A stretch of 64,000 nt of DNA from Nocardioides terrigena (GTDB lineage Bacteria; Actinomycetota; Actinomycetes; Propionibacteriales; Nocardioidaceae), in the NCBI RefSeq assembly GCF_003047265.1, contig NZ_PZYY01000001.1:372001-436000 (forward strand), read 5' to 3'. Shown here piece by piece: positions 9,127-16,600 of this stretch (its first letter is position 1; each line of letters starts with the position of its first letter). The notes under the pieces are model-generated. The model saw nothing but the letters and a program-made list of their open reading frames with translations. It had not been told where the DNA came from and did not search any database. The position numbers and the translations under genes are program-made.

Positions 9127-10350
9127 ATGCCCAGCACCATGTCCGCCTCCCGGCCCGTCCCCGCGACCACTCCGCCGCTGCTGGCGCCCGGCGCCACCGC
9201 CGGCGACCTCCTCGACCTGATCCGGTCCGGCCGGGCGACCACGCGCGGCGAGCTGGGTCGGGTCACCGGCCTGTCCCGCACGGCGGTGAGTGCGCGGCTC
9301 GCGTCCCTGGCCGACGCCGGGCTGGTGCTGGAGGGGGAGGAGGAGTCCGCCACCGGCGGTCGTCCCGCCTCGACGCTGGTGCTCGACAACGACGCCGGCC
9401 TGGTGCTCGCGGTGGCCGTCGGTCGCAGTCGCTCGCAGATGTCGGTGGCCTCCCTGGACGGCACGGAGCTGGCCTCGGCCAGCCACGACCAGGAGGTCGG
9501 CCTCGGGCCGGACGTGCTCATGCCCGTCGTCGCGGAGCACCTGGCGGCGATGCTGGCCGGCCTCGGACGCTCCGGTGACGAGGTGCGCGGCGTCGGCCTG
9601 TCGCTGGCCGGGACCGTCGACCGCGAGCGCGGGGTCAGCGTGGACTCCCCGGCGCTGGCCGGCTGGGACGGCGTCCCGCTCGCGGACTACCTCACCGGCG
9701 TGACCGGCGCCCCGCTCGTCCTCGACAACGACTGCAACGTGATGGCCGCCTCCGAGCGGGACGGCCACCTGCGCGACCACGACGACGTGCTCGTCCTCAA
9801 GGCGTCGACCGGGCTCGGGCTCGGCATCGTGGCCGGTGGGCACCTGCTCCGCGGCCACCGCGGGGCGGCCGGCGAGCTGGGCCACGTCAAGGTCCCCGCC
9901 GCCGCCGGGCTGACCTGCCGCTGCGGCGACACAGGTTGCCTCGAGGCGGTCGCCGGTGGCTGGGCCCTCGTCGAGCGGCTGCGCGACGCGGGCCAGGAGG
10001 TCGACCACGTCCGGGACCTGGTCGCCCAGGCGGTGCGCGGCGACGGCGAGGCGCGCGCCATCGTGCGCGAGTCCGGCCGGCGGGTGGGCGAGGCCCTGGC
10101 CGCGACCGTCACCGTCCTCAACCCCCGTGCCGTCGTCGTCGGCGGGGACATGGCCGGCGCGTTCGACACCTTCTCCGCCGGCCTGCGGGACACGCTCTTC
10201 CCGGGCACCACGGCGCTGGCGGGACGCGACCTCCAGGTGCTCCCCGCGACGTACGGCGAGCGCGCCGGCCTCGTGGGCTGCGTCCGGCTCGCCCTCGACT
10301 CGGTGCTCTCGCCGCGCGCGGTGGACGCCCTGCTGGCGGGCCGACGCTGA
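9127..10350 (+). CDS. ROK family transcriptional regulator
   Basis: 407 residues: an N-terminal winged helix-turn-helix (about residues 22-75, with TTRGELGRVTGLSRTAVSARLASL) and a ROK sugar-kinase-like domain. The ROK zinc motif is H253 with C264, C266 and C271 (CRCGDTGCLEAVAGG), and the acceptor loop is LVLDNDCNVMA. The ATG at 9127 is chosen; an ATG at 9139 is also possible. It is divergent from zwf-edd-eda, so it probably represses that operon in response to a sugar or sugar phosphate. The ligand cannot be read from sequence. Confidence 0.9.
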   Translation: MPSTMSASRPVPATTPPLLAPGATAGDLLDLIRSGRATTRGELGRVTGLSRTAVSARLASLADAGLVLEGEEESATGGRPASTLVLDNDAGLVLAVAVGRSRSQMSVASLDGTELASASHDQEVGLGPDVLMPVVAEHLAAMLAGLGRSGDEVRGVGLSLAGTVDRERGVSVDSPALAGWDGVPLADYLTGVTGAPLVLDNDCNVMAASERDGHLRDHDDVLVLKASTGLGLGIVAGGHLLRGHRGAAGELGHVKVPAAAGLTCRCGDTGCLEAVAGGWALVERLRDAGQEVDHVRDLVAQAVRGDGEARAIVRESGRRVGEALAATVTVLNPRAVVVGGDMAGAFDTFSAGLRDTLFPGTTALAGRDLQVLPATYGERAGLVGCVRLALDSVLSPRAVDALLAGRR

Positions 10351-10379
10351 CCACCCTTCCCCCCGGGGCGCGCGTCCCC

Positions 10380-10385
10380 TAGGTT
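10380..10385 (+). promoter_or_regulatory. -10 element of leaderless amidase promoter
   Basis: TAGGTT lies 7 bases before the amidase ATG at 10393, putting the predicted transcript start at the start codon. There is no Shine-Dalgarno sequence. Confidence 0.5.
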
Positions 10386-10392
10386 GCCCGCC

Positions 10393-11793
10393 ATGGCCCG
10401 CGTGCACGCCTTCGGCGACGACCACCTGCAGGACCTCGACGCGGTCGGCCTCGTCGAGGCCTACCGCGACGGGTTGTCGGTCGTCGACGTGGTCGAGGCC
10501 GCGATCGCCCGCGCCCACGCCGTCGACGACCAGCTGGGGGCGCTCGCGTACGAGGCGTTCGACCGGGCCCGGGCCGAGGCCCGCGCGCCGCACCCCGGCT
10601 ACTTCTCCGGGGTGCCGACGTTCCTCAAGGACAACGTCGACGTCGCCGGCATGCCGACCCAGAACGGCACCGACGCGTACGTCGCCCGCCCGGCCGCCGC
10701 GGACGGCGACTTCGCCCGGATGTACCTCGCCACCGGGCTGCTGGCGCTCGGCAAGACCCGGCTCAGCGAGTTCGGCTTCAGCGGGGCCGTGGACCACCCC
10801 CGGCTCGGGCCGGTGCGCACACCCTGGAACCCCGAGCACTACGCCGGCGCCTCGTCGGCCGGCGCCGCCGCCTTCGTCGCCACCGGCGTGGTCCCGATCG
10901 CGCACGCCAACGACGGCGGCGGCTCGATCCGGATCCCGGCCTCGGTCAACGGCCTGGTCGGCCTCAAGCCCACCCGCGGCCGGCTCGCCCAGGACAGGTC
11001 CATGCGGCAGATGCCGGTCCGCATCGTCTCCGACGGCGTGCTCACCCGCTCGGTGCGCGACACCGCGGCGTTCTACCGGGAGGCCGAGAAGGTCTACCGC
11101 GACCCCAGGCTGGCCCCGGTCGGCGACATCACCCGGCCCGGCCGCGGTCGCCTCAAGGTCGCCGTCGTCACTCGCGGCATCGGTCGTGACGCGAGCCCCG
11201 AGGTGGCCGCGCTGACCCTGCAGACCGCGGCGCTGCTCGAGTCCCTGGGCCACCAGGTCGAGGAGATCGACCCGCCGGTGCCGGCCTTCTTCGCCGACCA
11301 CTTCCTCCTCTACTGGTCGATGCTGGCGATGATGATCGTGCGGACCGGGCGGCGCTCCTTCGGGCCCACGTGGGACCCCGCCCAGCTCGACAACCTCACC
11401 CTCGGCCTGGCCCGGCACTGCCGGCGCAACCTCCACAAGCTGCCGGTGGCCATCGCCACCATGGCCTCCAGCAAGCACCTCGCGGCGCGCCACCACGCGG
11501 CGTACGACGTGACGCTGACGCCCACGCTCGCGACCAGCACCCCGCGGGTCGGGCACCTCGACCCGACCGCCGACTACGAGCAGGTGATGGACCGGCTGAT
11601 GGAGTGGGTGGCCTTCACGCCGCTCCAGAACGCCACCGGCGAACCGGCGATCTCGCTGCCCCTCGCGACCACCTCGGAGGGCCTCCCGCAGGGCATGATG
11701 CTGGGGGCCGGAGCCGGCCGGGAGGCGCGTCTCCTGGAGCTGGCGCTCGAGCTCGAGCAGGCCGCTCCGTGGCCCCGGATCCAGGCCGGATGA
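10393..11793 (+). CDS. Amidase (amidase signature family)
   Basis: 466 residues, an amidase-signature hydrolase. The Ser-cisSer-Lys triad is visible: K79 in FLKDNVDVAG, the cis-Ser in GASSAG (154/155), and nucleophile S178 in GGGSIRIPASVNGLVGLKPTRGR. The substrate cannot be assigned; AtzF, GatA-like and general amidases share these motifs, and the lack of gatB/gatC neighbours argues against a tRNA amidotransferase role. The ATG at 10393 is preferred over an in-frame TTG three codons earlier because of the -10 element 7 bases upstream. Confidence 0.88.
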   Translation: MARVHAFGDDHLQDLDAVGLVEAYRDGLSVVDVVEAAIARAHAVDDQLGALAYEAFDRARAEARAPHPGYFSGVPTFLKDNVDVAGMPTQNGTDAYVARPAAADGDFARMYLATGLLALGKTRLSEFGFSGAVDHPRLGPVRTPWNPEHYAGASSAGAAAFVATGVVPIAHANDGGGSIRIPASVNGLVGLKPTRGRLAQDRSMRQMPVRIVSDGVLTRSVRDTAAFYREAEKVYRDPRLAPVGDITRPGRGRLKVAVVTRGIGRDASPEVAALTLQTAALLESLGHQVEEIDPPVPAFFADHFLLYWSMLAMMIVRTGRRSFGPTWDPAQLDNLTLGLARHCRRNLHKLPVAIATMASSKHLAARHHAAYDVTLTPTLATSTPRVGHLDPTADYEQVMDRLMEWVAFTPLQNATGEPAISLPLATTSEGLPQGMMLGAGAGREARLLELALELEQAAPWPRIQAG

Positions 11794-11846
11794 GCGGGCC
11801 GGGACCACCGGGAGGAGCCGATTTCTCCTATCCCCGGAGCCGTGTG

Positions 11847-11852
11847 TATTCT
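11847..11852 (+). promoter_or_regulatory. Possible -10 element for tRNA-Thr
   Basis: TATTCT with an upstream TG, 11 bases before the mature tRNA-Thr end. The -35 region is not clear. Confidence 0.35.
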
Positions 11853-11863
11853 CTTCCGCTGTT

Positions 11864-11936
11864 GCCCCTTTAGCTCAGTCGGCAGAGCGTCTCCATGGTA
11901 AGGAGAAGGTCTACGGTTCGATTCCGTAAAGGGGCT
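11864..11936 (+). tRNA. tRNA-Thr (anticodon GGT)
   Basis: A full cloverleaf folds: acceptor GCCCCTT with AAGGGGC, D-stem GCTC/GAGC, anticodon stem TCTCC/GGAGA with loop ATGGTAA (anticodon GGT), T-stem TACGG/CCGTA with loop TTCGATT, discriminator T. CCA is not encoded. Its place directly before tRNA-Met and rpmG matches the thrT-metT-rpmG order known in other actinobacteria. Confidence 0.96.
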
Positions 11937-11982
11937 CTGGGTTGGAGCACCGTCGTAGACTTCGGCGGTCGCCCCTCCCGGC

Positions 11983-12056
11983 GGCGGGGTAGCTCAGGTG
12001 GTTAGAGCACACGGCTCATAATCGTGGTGTCGCGGGTTCGAGTCCCGCCCCCGCTA
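11983..12056 (+). tRNA. tRNA-Met, elongator (anticodon CAT)
   Basis: Cloverleaf with acceptor GGCGGGG/CCCCGCT, D-stem GCTC/GAGC, anticodon stem CACGG/TCGTG with loop CTCATAA, and T-stem GCGGG/CCCGC. The three G:C pairs of initiator tRNA are absent from the anticodon stem, so it is not the initiator. An Ile2 (lysidine) identity is not formally excluded, but the position before rpmG fits elongator metT. CCA is encoded at 12057-12059, unlike in the other two tRNAs here. Confidence 0.92.
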
Positions 12057-12119
12057 CCACCACAGACCGGTACCACTCAGGCGCAGCCCGCATCACCGCA
12101 CACCGACGAAGGACTTCCC

Positions 12120-12290
12120 GTGGCCAGCAAGAGCTCTGACGTTCGCCCCAAGATCACGCTCGCGTGCGTCGATTGCAAGGAGCGGAACTACATCACCAAG
12201 AAGAACCGCCGCAACGACCCCGACCGCATCGAGCTGAAGAAGTTCTGCCCGCGCTGCCGCACGCACACCGCGCACCGCGAGACCCGCTGA
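12120..12290 (+). CDS. rpmG: 50S ribosomal protein L33
   Basis: 56 residues from a GTG start with a GAAGGA ribosome-binding site 6 bases upstream. The zinc-ribbon form of L33 is seen: CVDC near residues 17-20 and CPRC near 43-46. [21 protein letters not shown] is the standard C-terminus. An in-frame extension upstream runs into the tRNA-Met gene and is rejected. A strong terminator follows 20 bases after the stop. Confidence 0.97.
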   Translation: MASKSSDVRPKITLACVDCKERNYITKKNRRNDPDRIELKKFCPRCRTHTAHRETR

Positions 12291-12310
12291 GCGGCTCCCA
12301 CCTCTTCACC

Positions 12311-12343
12311 ACCGACCCGTCGAGCAGCGCTCGACGGGTCGGT
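12311..12343. terminator. Strong hairpin terminator after rpmG
   Basis: A perfect 15-bp stem (arms 12311-12325 and 12329-12343, first bases ACCGACCCGT) with a 3-base loop AGC, followed by GTCATTT. It ends the tRNA/rpmG transcript. The -10 element of the next gene lies only 7 bases beyond the stem. Confidence 0.8.
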
Positions 12344-12349
12344 GTCATT

Positions 12350-12355
12350 TAGGGT
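12350..12355 (+). promoter_or_regulatory. -10 element of leaderless MaoC-pair/murB promoter
   Basis: TAGGGT, then 6 bases, then the ATG at 12362. The transcript is predicted to begin at the start codon. The -35 region would fall inside the right arm of the rpmG terminator hairpin. Confidence 0.5.
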
Positions 12356-12361
12356 CGTGGC

Positions 12362-12790
12362 ATGCCAGTCGACCAGTCCCTCGTGGGGCGAGAGTGCCCG
12401 CCCACCGCCCCGCTGGAGGTGACCGGGGAGCGCGTCGCCGCGTTCGCCGCCTCCCTCGGCGCCCCCTTCGACGCGTCCGGCGGCGCCGTCCCACCGACGT
12501 ACCCCATCGTCCTGGCCTTCGACGCGATGCAGGCCTTCCTCACCTCCGAGGAGATCGACCTGTTCCGGATCGTGCACGGCGAGCAGCGCTTCGCCTACGA
12601 GCGCCCGGTGCGCCTCGGCGACGTCCTCACCGCCACGCTCAGCGTCGTCAGCCTCCGCCAGATCGGCGGCGCCGACATCATCGGCACCAGCAGCGCGATC
12701 ACCGACGCCGACGGTGCCCTCGTGTGCACCGGCCGCGCCACCCTGGTCCACTCCGGTGGCGCCCCCTCCGGACAGCAGGAGACCGCATGA
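12362..12790 (+). CDS. MaoC-like dehydratase, N-terminal type (HadA-like)
   Basis: 142 residues, an FAS1-type/MaoC N-terminal hot-dog domain. It matches HadA, the partner subunit of the mycobacterial (3R)-hydroxyacyl-ACP dehydratase HadAB; PPTYPIVLAFDAMQAF and VHGEQRFAYERPVRLGDVLTATLSV are typical. The catalytic hydratase motif is in the next gene, so the two should form a heterodimer. Position after rpmG matches mycobacteria. A mycolic acid role is unlikely in a Nocardioides-like host, so general fatty-acid elongation or another acyl dehydration is more plausible. Confidence 0.88.
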   Translation: MPVDQSLVGRECPPTAPLEVTGERVAAFAASLGAPFDASGGAVPPTYPIVLAFDAMQAFLTSEEIDLFRIVHGEQRFAYERPVRLGDVLTATLSVVSLRQIGGADIIGTSSAITDADGALVCTGRATLVHSGGAPSGQQETA

Positions 12791-13176
12791 ACCCCGGCGA
12801 CGCCCTCGGCCCCCGCACCTTCGCGATCACCCGCGCCGACCTGGTGGCCTACGCCGCGGCGGCCGGCGACCCCAACCCGATCCACCAGGACGAGGAGGTT
12901 GCGCGCAGCGTCGGCCTCCCCGGCGTCATCGCGCACGGCATGCTCACCCTCGGCCTCGTCGGCCGTGCGGTGGACGAGTGGACCGGCGGCGCCGAGGTGG
13001 TCGAGCTCGGCTGCAAGTTCACCCAGCCCGTCGTGGTGCCCGCCGAGGGCGCGGCCGAGGTCGTGGTGGCCGGGACCGTCAAGACCGTCGCCGACGGCCT
13101 CGTGACGCTGGCCCTCGAGGTCACCTGCGGGGGCACCAAGGTGCTGGGCATGCCCAAGGCCGTCGTCCGTGGCTGA
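12787..13176 (+). CDS. MaoC family dehydratase (HadB-like catalytic subunit)
   Basis: 129 residues with the hydratase-2 signature AAGDPNPIHQDEEVARSVGLPGVIAHGM, which contains the catalytic Asp/His pair. The ATG overlaps the stop of the upstream HadA-like gene by 4 bases, and the 3' end overlaps murB by 8 bases. It should pair with the upstream protein to dehydrate 3-hydroxyacyl thioesters. A hadC homologue, present at this place in mycobacteria, is absent. Confidence 0.9.
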   Translation: MNPGDALGPRTFAITRADLVAYAAAAGDPNPIHQDEEVARSVGLPGVIAHGMLTLGLVGRAVDEWTGGAEVVELGCKFTQPVVVPAEGAAEVVVAGTVKTVADGLVTLALEVTCGGTKVLGMPKAVVRG

Positions 13177-14251
13177 CGGCACCACCCAGCCCCCCGCGAC
13201 GCCTTCCACGCTGCTCCGCGACCACACCACGCTGCGCCTGGGCGGCCCCGCCCGCGAGTGGGTCCGTGCCACCACCGAGCAGGAGCTCGTCGACGCGGTC
13301 GCCGAGGCCGACGCGGCCGGCACCCCGGTGCTCGTGCTCGGGGGCGGCAGCAACCTGGTCGTGGCCGACGCGGGCTTCGACGGCCGCGTCGTCGAGGTCG
13401 CCACGTCCGGCGTGCTGCCGGACAGCGAGGACGACGGGCCGCAGTGCGGCGGGGTCGTGGTGCGCGTGGCCGCCGGCGAGGGCTGGGACGACCTGGTGGC
13501 CACCGCCGTCGACCGCGGCTGGGTGGGCCTCGAGGCCCTCTCCGGGATCCCCGGCAGCGTCGGTGCGACACCCATCCAGAACGTCGGCGCCTACGGCCAG
13601 GAGGTCAGCCAGACCATCGCGTCGGTGCGCGTCTGGGACCGCACCCTGCGCGGGGTCCGCACCTTCGCGGCCGCCGACTGCCACTTCGGCTACCGGCACT
13701 CCCGCTTCAAGGCCGATCCCGGGCGGCACGTCGTGCTGACGGTCGACCTCCAGCTCCCCACCGCCTCGCTGGGCGCCCCGGTGACCTACGCCGAGCTCGC
13801 GCGCACCCTCGGCGTCGACCTCCACGAGCGGGCCCCGCTGGCCGACGTGCGCGAGGCGGTCCTCGGGCTGCGCGCCGGCAAGGGGATGGTCCTCGACGAC
13901 GCCGACCACGACACGTGGAGCGCCGGCTCGTTCTTCACCAACCCGTTCCTCACCCCCGAGCAGGCGGCTGCCCTGCCCGACGACGCCCCGCGCTGGCAGC
14001 AGCCCGACGGCCGCACCAAGTCGAGCGCGGCGTGGCTCATCGAGCACGCCGGCTACGGCAAGGGCTACGGCCTCGACCTGCGCGGCGGTCGCGCCAGCCT
14101 GTCGACCAAGCACACGCTCGCGCTGACCAACCGCGGGGACGCGACTGCCGACGACCTGCTGGCGCTGGCCCGCGAGGTCCGCGACGGGGTCGAGGCGGCC
14201 TACGGCGTGCGGCTGGTCAATGAGCCCGTGCTCGTCGGCTGCGAGCTGTAG
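13169..14251 (+). CDS. murB: UDP-N-acetylmuramate dehydrogenase
   Basis: 360 residues. It reduces UDP-GlcNAc-enolpyruvate to UDP-MurNAc with NADPH and FAD in peptidoglycan synthesis. FAD-binding motifs are VLVLGGGSNLVVAD and GLEALSGIPGSVGATPIQNVGAYGQEV; the catalytic serine lies in SAGSFFTNPF, and the C-terminus KHTLALTNRGDATADDLLALA is typical of type I MurB. The GTG start overlaps the end of the MaoC gene by 8 bases, so it is translationally coupled to the dehydratase pair. Confidence 0.96.
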   Translation: MADGTTQPPATPSTLLRDHTTLRLGGPAREWVRATTEQELVDAVAEADAAGTPVLVLGGGSNLVVADAGFDGRVVEVATSGVLPDSEDDGPQCGGVVVRVAAGEGWDDLVATAVDRGWVGLEALSGIPGSVGATPIQNVGAYGQEVSQTIASVRVWDRTLRGVRTFAAADCHFGYRHSRFKADPGRHVVLTVDLQLPTASLGAPVTYAELARTLGVDLHERAPLADVREAVLGLRAGKGMVLDDADHDTWSAGSFFTNPFLTPEQAAALPDDAPRWQQPDGRTKSSAAWLIEHAGYGKGYGLDLRGGRASLSTKHTLALTNRGDATADDLLALAREVRDGVEAAYGVRLVNEPVLVGCEL

Positions 14252-14254
14252 CGA

Positions 14255-14914
14255 TCAGAAGTCCGACCCCGAGCCCGTGCTCGAGTCGAAGCCGGTCGGC
14301 TCGGGGCTCACCGCGAAGACCAGGGCCACCAGCGCGATCATCGCGATGAGGCCGAGCACCAACAGCACGGTGCCGATGATGCCCATGATCCGGCCGGCCT
14401 GGGCCTGCTCGCGCCCGCTCCAGCGGCCCGGCTGTGCGTCGATCTCCTTGACCACCCGGCCGCCCGTGCGCCACGCGAACGGCGCCGCGAGGATCGGGAA
14501 GATACAGATGAAGAGCCCGATGAGCGACACGATGCCGAGCACCAGCGCGGTGGTGGCCGAGGGGTGCGGCGGGGGCGCGGCGTAGCCCGGCTGCACGTAC
14601 CCGCCGTACTGACCGGGCTGGGCCGGCTGTCCGTAGGAGCCCGACTGCTGCGCGTAGGGGTCCTGGGCGTAGGGGTCCTGGCCGTAGGCCGGCGGCTGCG
14701 CGGCGTAGGGCTGGGTGGGCGGTTCGCCGTACGGCGTGTGGGTCGGGGGCGTGCCGTACGACGACGTCTCGGCCGCGCCGTAGGGGTTGGCCGGCGGCTC
14801 GGACCCCTGCCCGGGGTACTGCGGCGTCTGGGACCCGTCCGGGTTGGTGTGCAGGTAGTCCTCGGGGCGGTGCTCCGGCTCCGGCTGCTGGCCGGGCTCG
14901 TCCTGGTTGCTCAC
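14255..14914 (-). CDS. DUF4190 domain-containing membrane protein
   Basis: 219 residues. Residues 1-125 are rich in Pro, Tyr, Gln and Gly with short imperfect repeats (QDPYAQDPYAQQ). Two hydrophobic segments follow (about 130-155 and 185-210), matching the DUF4190 pattern ATTALVLGIVSLIGLF and GIIGTVLLVLGLIAMIALV. Function is unknown; such proteins are common in actinobacteria. GTG start with a GGGAGGAT ribosome-binding site 8 bases upstream; the start overlaps the adenosine deaminase stop by 4 bases. Confidence 0.85.
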   Translation of the reverse strand: MSNQDEPGQQPEPEHRPEDYLHTNPDGSQTPQYPGQGSEPPANPYGAAETSSYGTPPTHTPYGEPPTQPYAAQPPAYGQDPYAQDPYAQQSGSYGQPAQPGQYGGYVQPGYAAPPPHPSATTALVLGIVSLIGLFICIFPILAAPFAWRTGGRVVKEIDAQPGRWSGREQAQAGRIMGIIGTVLLVLGLIAMIALVALVFAVSPEPTGFDSSTGSGSDF

Positions 14915-16008
14915 GGGGACATCCTCCCAGCCCCGGCGGCCTCGCGCAGGGGGATCGACCCGGCGAGCCACGCGTCGATGTCGGCCAGGGCGGCGCGGCG
15001 TACGTCGTCGGGGGCCCGCGAGGCCTCGAAGGAGGACCGGCCCAGGCCCGCGAGGTCGGCGTCGGTGAGCTCGTGGGCGGCGCGCATCGTGGCGTACTGG
15101 CCGGCGAGCCGGGAGCCGAAGAGCAGCGGGTCGTCCGCGCCGAGCGCGATGGTGGCGCCCGCGGCCATCAGCTGGGGGAGGGGCACCGAGGTGAGGTCGG
15201 AGTAGACCCCCAGCGCCACGTTGGAGACGGGGCAGACCTCGAGCGCCACCCCGGCCGCCACGATGCGGTCGAGCAGGGCCGGGTCCTCGGCCGCCCGGAC
15301 GCCGTGGCCGAGCCGGTCGGCGTGCAGCTCGTCGAGGCACAGCCGGATGTGGTCGGGACCGCGCAGCTCGCCGCCGTGCGGGGCGAGCAGGAGCCCGGCG
15401 CGCTCGGCGATCGCGAAGGCCGGCGCGAAGTCGCCGGTGACCCCGCGCCGCTCGTCGTTGGAGAGCCCGAAGCCGACCACGCCCCGGTCGGCGTACTGCG
15501 CGGCGAGCCGGGCGAGGGTGCGGGCGTCGAGGGGGTGCCGGGTGCGGTTGGCCGCGATGACCACGGCCATCGGCAGGCCGGTGCGCGCGGAGGCGTCCCG
15601 GACGCAGTCGAGCACCAGGTCGGTGAAGGCCGTGATGCCGCCGAAGCGGGCGGCGTACCCGCTCGGGTCGACCTGGATCTCCAGCCACCTCCCGCCGTCG
15701 GCGACGTCGTCCTCCGCGGCCTCGCGCACCAGGCGTCGTACGTCGTCGGGGGTGCGCAGCACGGAGCGCGCCACGTCGTAGAGGCGCTGGAAGCGGAACC
15801 AGCCCTTCTCGTCGGCCGCAGAGAGCTGCGGTGGCCAGTCCTCGACCAGCGAGTCCGGCAGCGCGATCCCGTCGCGCTCGGCCAGCTCGAGCAGCGTGCC
15901 GTGGCGCATCGACCCCGTGAAGTGGAGGTGCAGGTGCGCCTTGGGCAGCGCGCGCACCTCGCGGCGCTCGCCTGCCGGGTTGTCGCCGTCGTCCCCGCCG
16001 TGACCCAT
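14911..16008 (-). CDS. add: Adenosine deaminase family protein
   Basis: 365 residues of the adenosine/AMP deaminase family, which converts adenosine to inosine. Zinc ligands are visible: H25 and H27 in PKAHLHLHFTGS, the HGGE region, RLGHGVRAAED, CPVSNVALGVY and the catalytic Asp pair in ALGADDPLLFG. The last motif reads GADDP where classical enzymes have N(S/T)DDP, so a related substrate such as adenine or a nucleoside analogue cannot be excluded. The ATG is preceded 7 bases upstream by TACGAT, fitting a leaderless promoter. In-frame upstream extension crosses the tRNA-Trp gene and is rejected. Confidence 0.85.
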   Translation of the reverse strand: MGHGGDDGDNPAGERREVRALPKAHLHLHFTGSMRHGTLLELAERDGIALPDSLVEDWPPQLSAADEKGWFRFQRLYDVARSVLRTPDDVRRLVREAAEDDVADGGRWLEIQVDPSGYAARFGGITAFTDLVLDCVRDASARTGLPMAVVIAANRTRHPLDARTLARLAAQYADRGVVGFGLSNDERRGVTGDFAPAFAIAERAGLLLAPHGGELRGPDHIRLCLDELHADRLGHGVRAAEDPALLDRIVAAGVALEVCPVSNVALGVYSDLTSVPLPQLMAAGATIALGADDPLLFGSRLAGQYATMRAAHELTDADLAGLGRSSFEASRAPDDVRRAALADIDAWLAGSIPLREAAGAGRMSP

Positions 16009-16015
16009 GGCGGCG

Positions 16016-16021
16016 ATCGTA
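16016..16021 (-). promoter_or_regulatory. -10 element of leaderless adenosine deaminase promoter
   Basis: TACGAT on the minus strand, 7 bases upstream of the ATG at 16008; no Shine-Dalgarno is present. Confidence 0.45.
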
Positions 16022-16062
16022 GGCGGAGCGACGCCGGTTCGACGCGGCTGGGGGCGGCCCCG

Positions 16063-16068
16063 TATGCT
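16063..16068 (+). promoter_or_regulatory. Possible -10 element for tRNA-Trp and secE-nusG
   Basis: TATGCT with a weak -35 candidate TTCGAC at 16038-16043 (19-base spacing). It lies about 75 bases before tRNA-Trp and would also serve secE. Confidence 0.4.
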
Positions 16069-16142
16069 TCCCGTTTGGTGGATTCCCCATTGCTTCGCCA
16101 TGCCCGTCACCGGGTGCGGCACGGCCGGGGGAAGACCGTCGG

Positions 16143-16215
16143 AGGGCACTAGCTCAACTGGCAGAGCATCGGTCTCCAAAACCGAAGGTTGGGGGTTCAA
16201 GTCCCTCGTGCCCTG
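16143..16215 (+). tRNA. tRNA-Trp (anticodon CCA)
   Basis: Cloverleaf: acceptor AGGGCAC/GTGCCCT, D-stem GCTC/GAGC, anticodon stem TCGGT/ACCGA with loop CTCCAAA (anticodon CCA), T-stem GGGGG/CCCTC, discriminator G. CCA is not encoded. The position directly before secE-nusG is conserved in actinobacteria. Confidence 0.97.
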
Positions 16216-16254
16216 CAAGGACAACGGATCAAACGAGTGATGAGGTGGCAGGTC

Positions 16255-16509
16255 GTGTCGGACACCCCGGCTGTGCACGAGCCGCGTGAGGGATCGCGCG
16301 GTGGCGACAAGCGCACGGGTCCCACCACCTTCTACCGCCAGGTGGTCGCCGAGCTCCGCAAGGTCGTGTGGCCGACGCAGGAGCAGCTGCGGACCTACTT
16401 CATCGTGGTGATGGTGTTCGTCATCGTGATGATGGCGTTCGTGTCGATGCTCGACCTGGCCTTCGGCCGGCTCGTCTTCGCATTGTTCACGGGCAACTCC
16501 AACCAGTGA
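16255..16509 (+). CDS. secE: Preprotein translocase subunit SecE
   Basis: 84 residues from GTG. SecE stabilises SecY in the SecYEG channel. The conserved amphipathic segment [23 protein letters not shown] is followed by one membrane helix ([22 protein letters not shown]). An in-frame ATG at 16240 is possible, but the GTG at 16255 has GAGGTGG 6 bases upstream and is preferred. The gene lies between tRNA-Trp and nusG as expected. Confidence 0.93.
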   Translation: MSDTPAVHEPREGSRGGDKRTGPTTFYRQVVAELRKVVWPTQEQLRTYFIVVMVFVIVMMAFVSMLDLAFGRLVFALFTGNSNQ

Positions 16510-16513
16510 CCCG

Positions 16514-16532
16514 GTGCCGGCTCGTCCGGCAC
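16514..16532 (+). terminator. Hairpin between secE and nusG
   Basis: GTGCCGG-CTCGT-CCGGCAC, a perfect 7-bp stem 4 bases after the secE stop. It may be a partial terminator or a processing or stability element, since nusG would otherwise share the transcript. Confidence 0.35.
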
Positions 16533-16600
16533 GCAGTCCCCACCCACCCCGGCTCTCCATCCGGCCGGGACACCAGTACATCGACGTGACGGAGCAAGAC

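Noticed and set aside
9007..11808. 933-residue minus-strand open frame across the ROK and amidase genes
   Set aside because: It is antisense to two genes with clear catalytic motifs, has Gly/Arg/Ala/Val-rich composition and no recognisable domain; such frames are expected in high-GC DNA.
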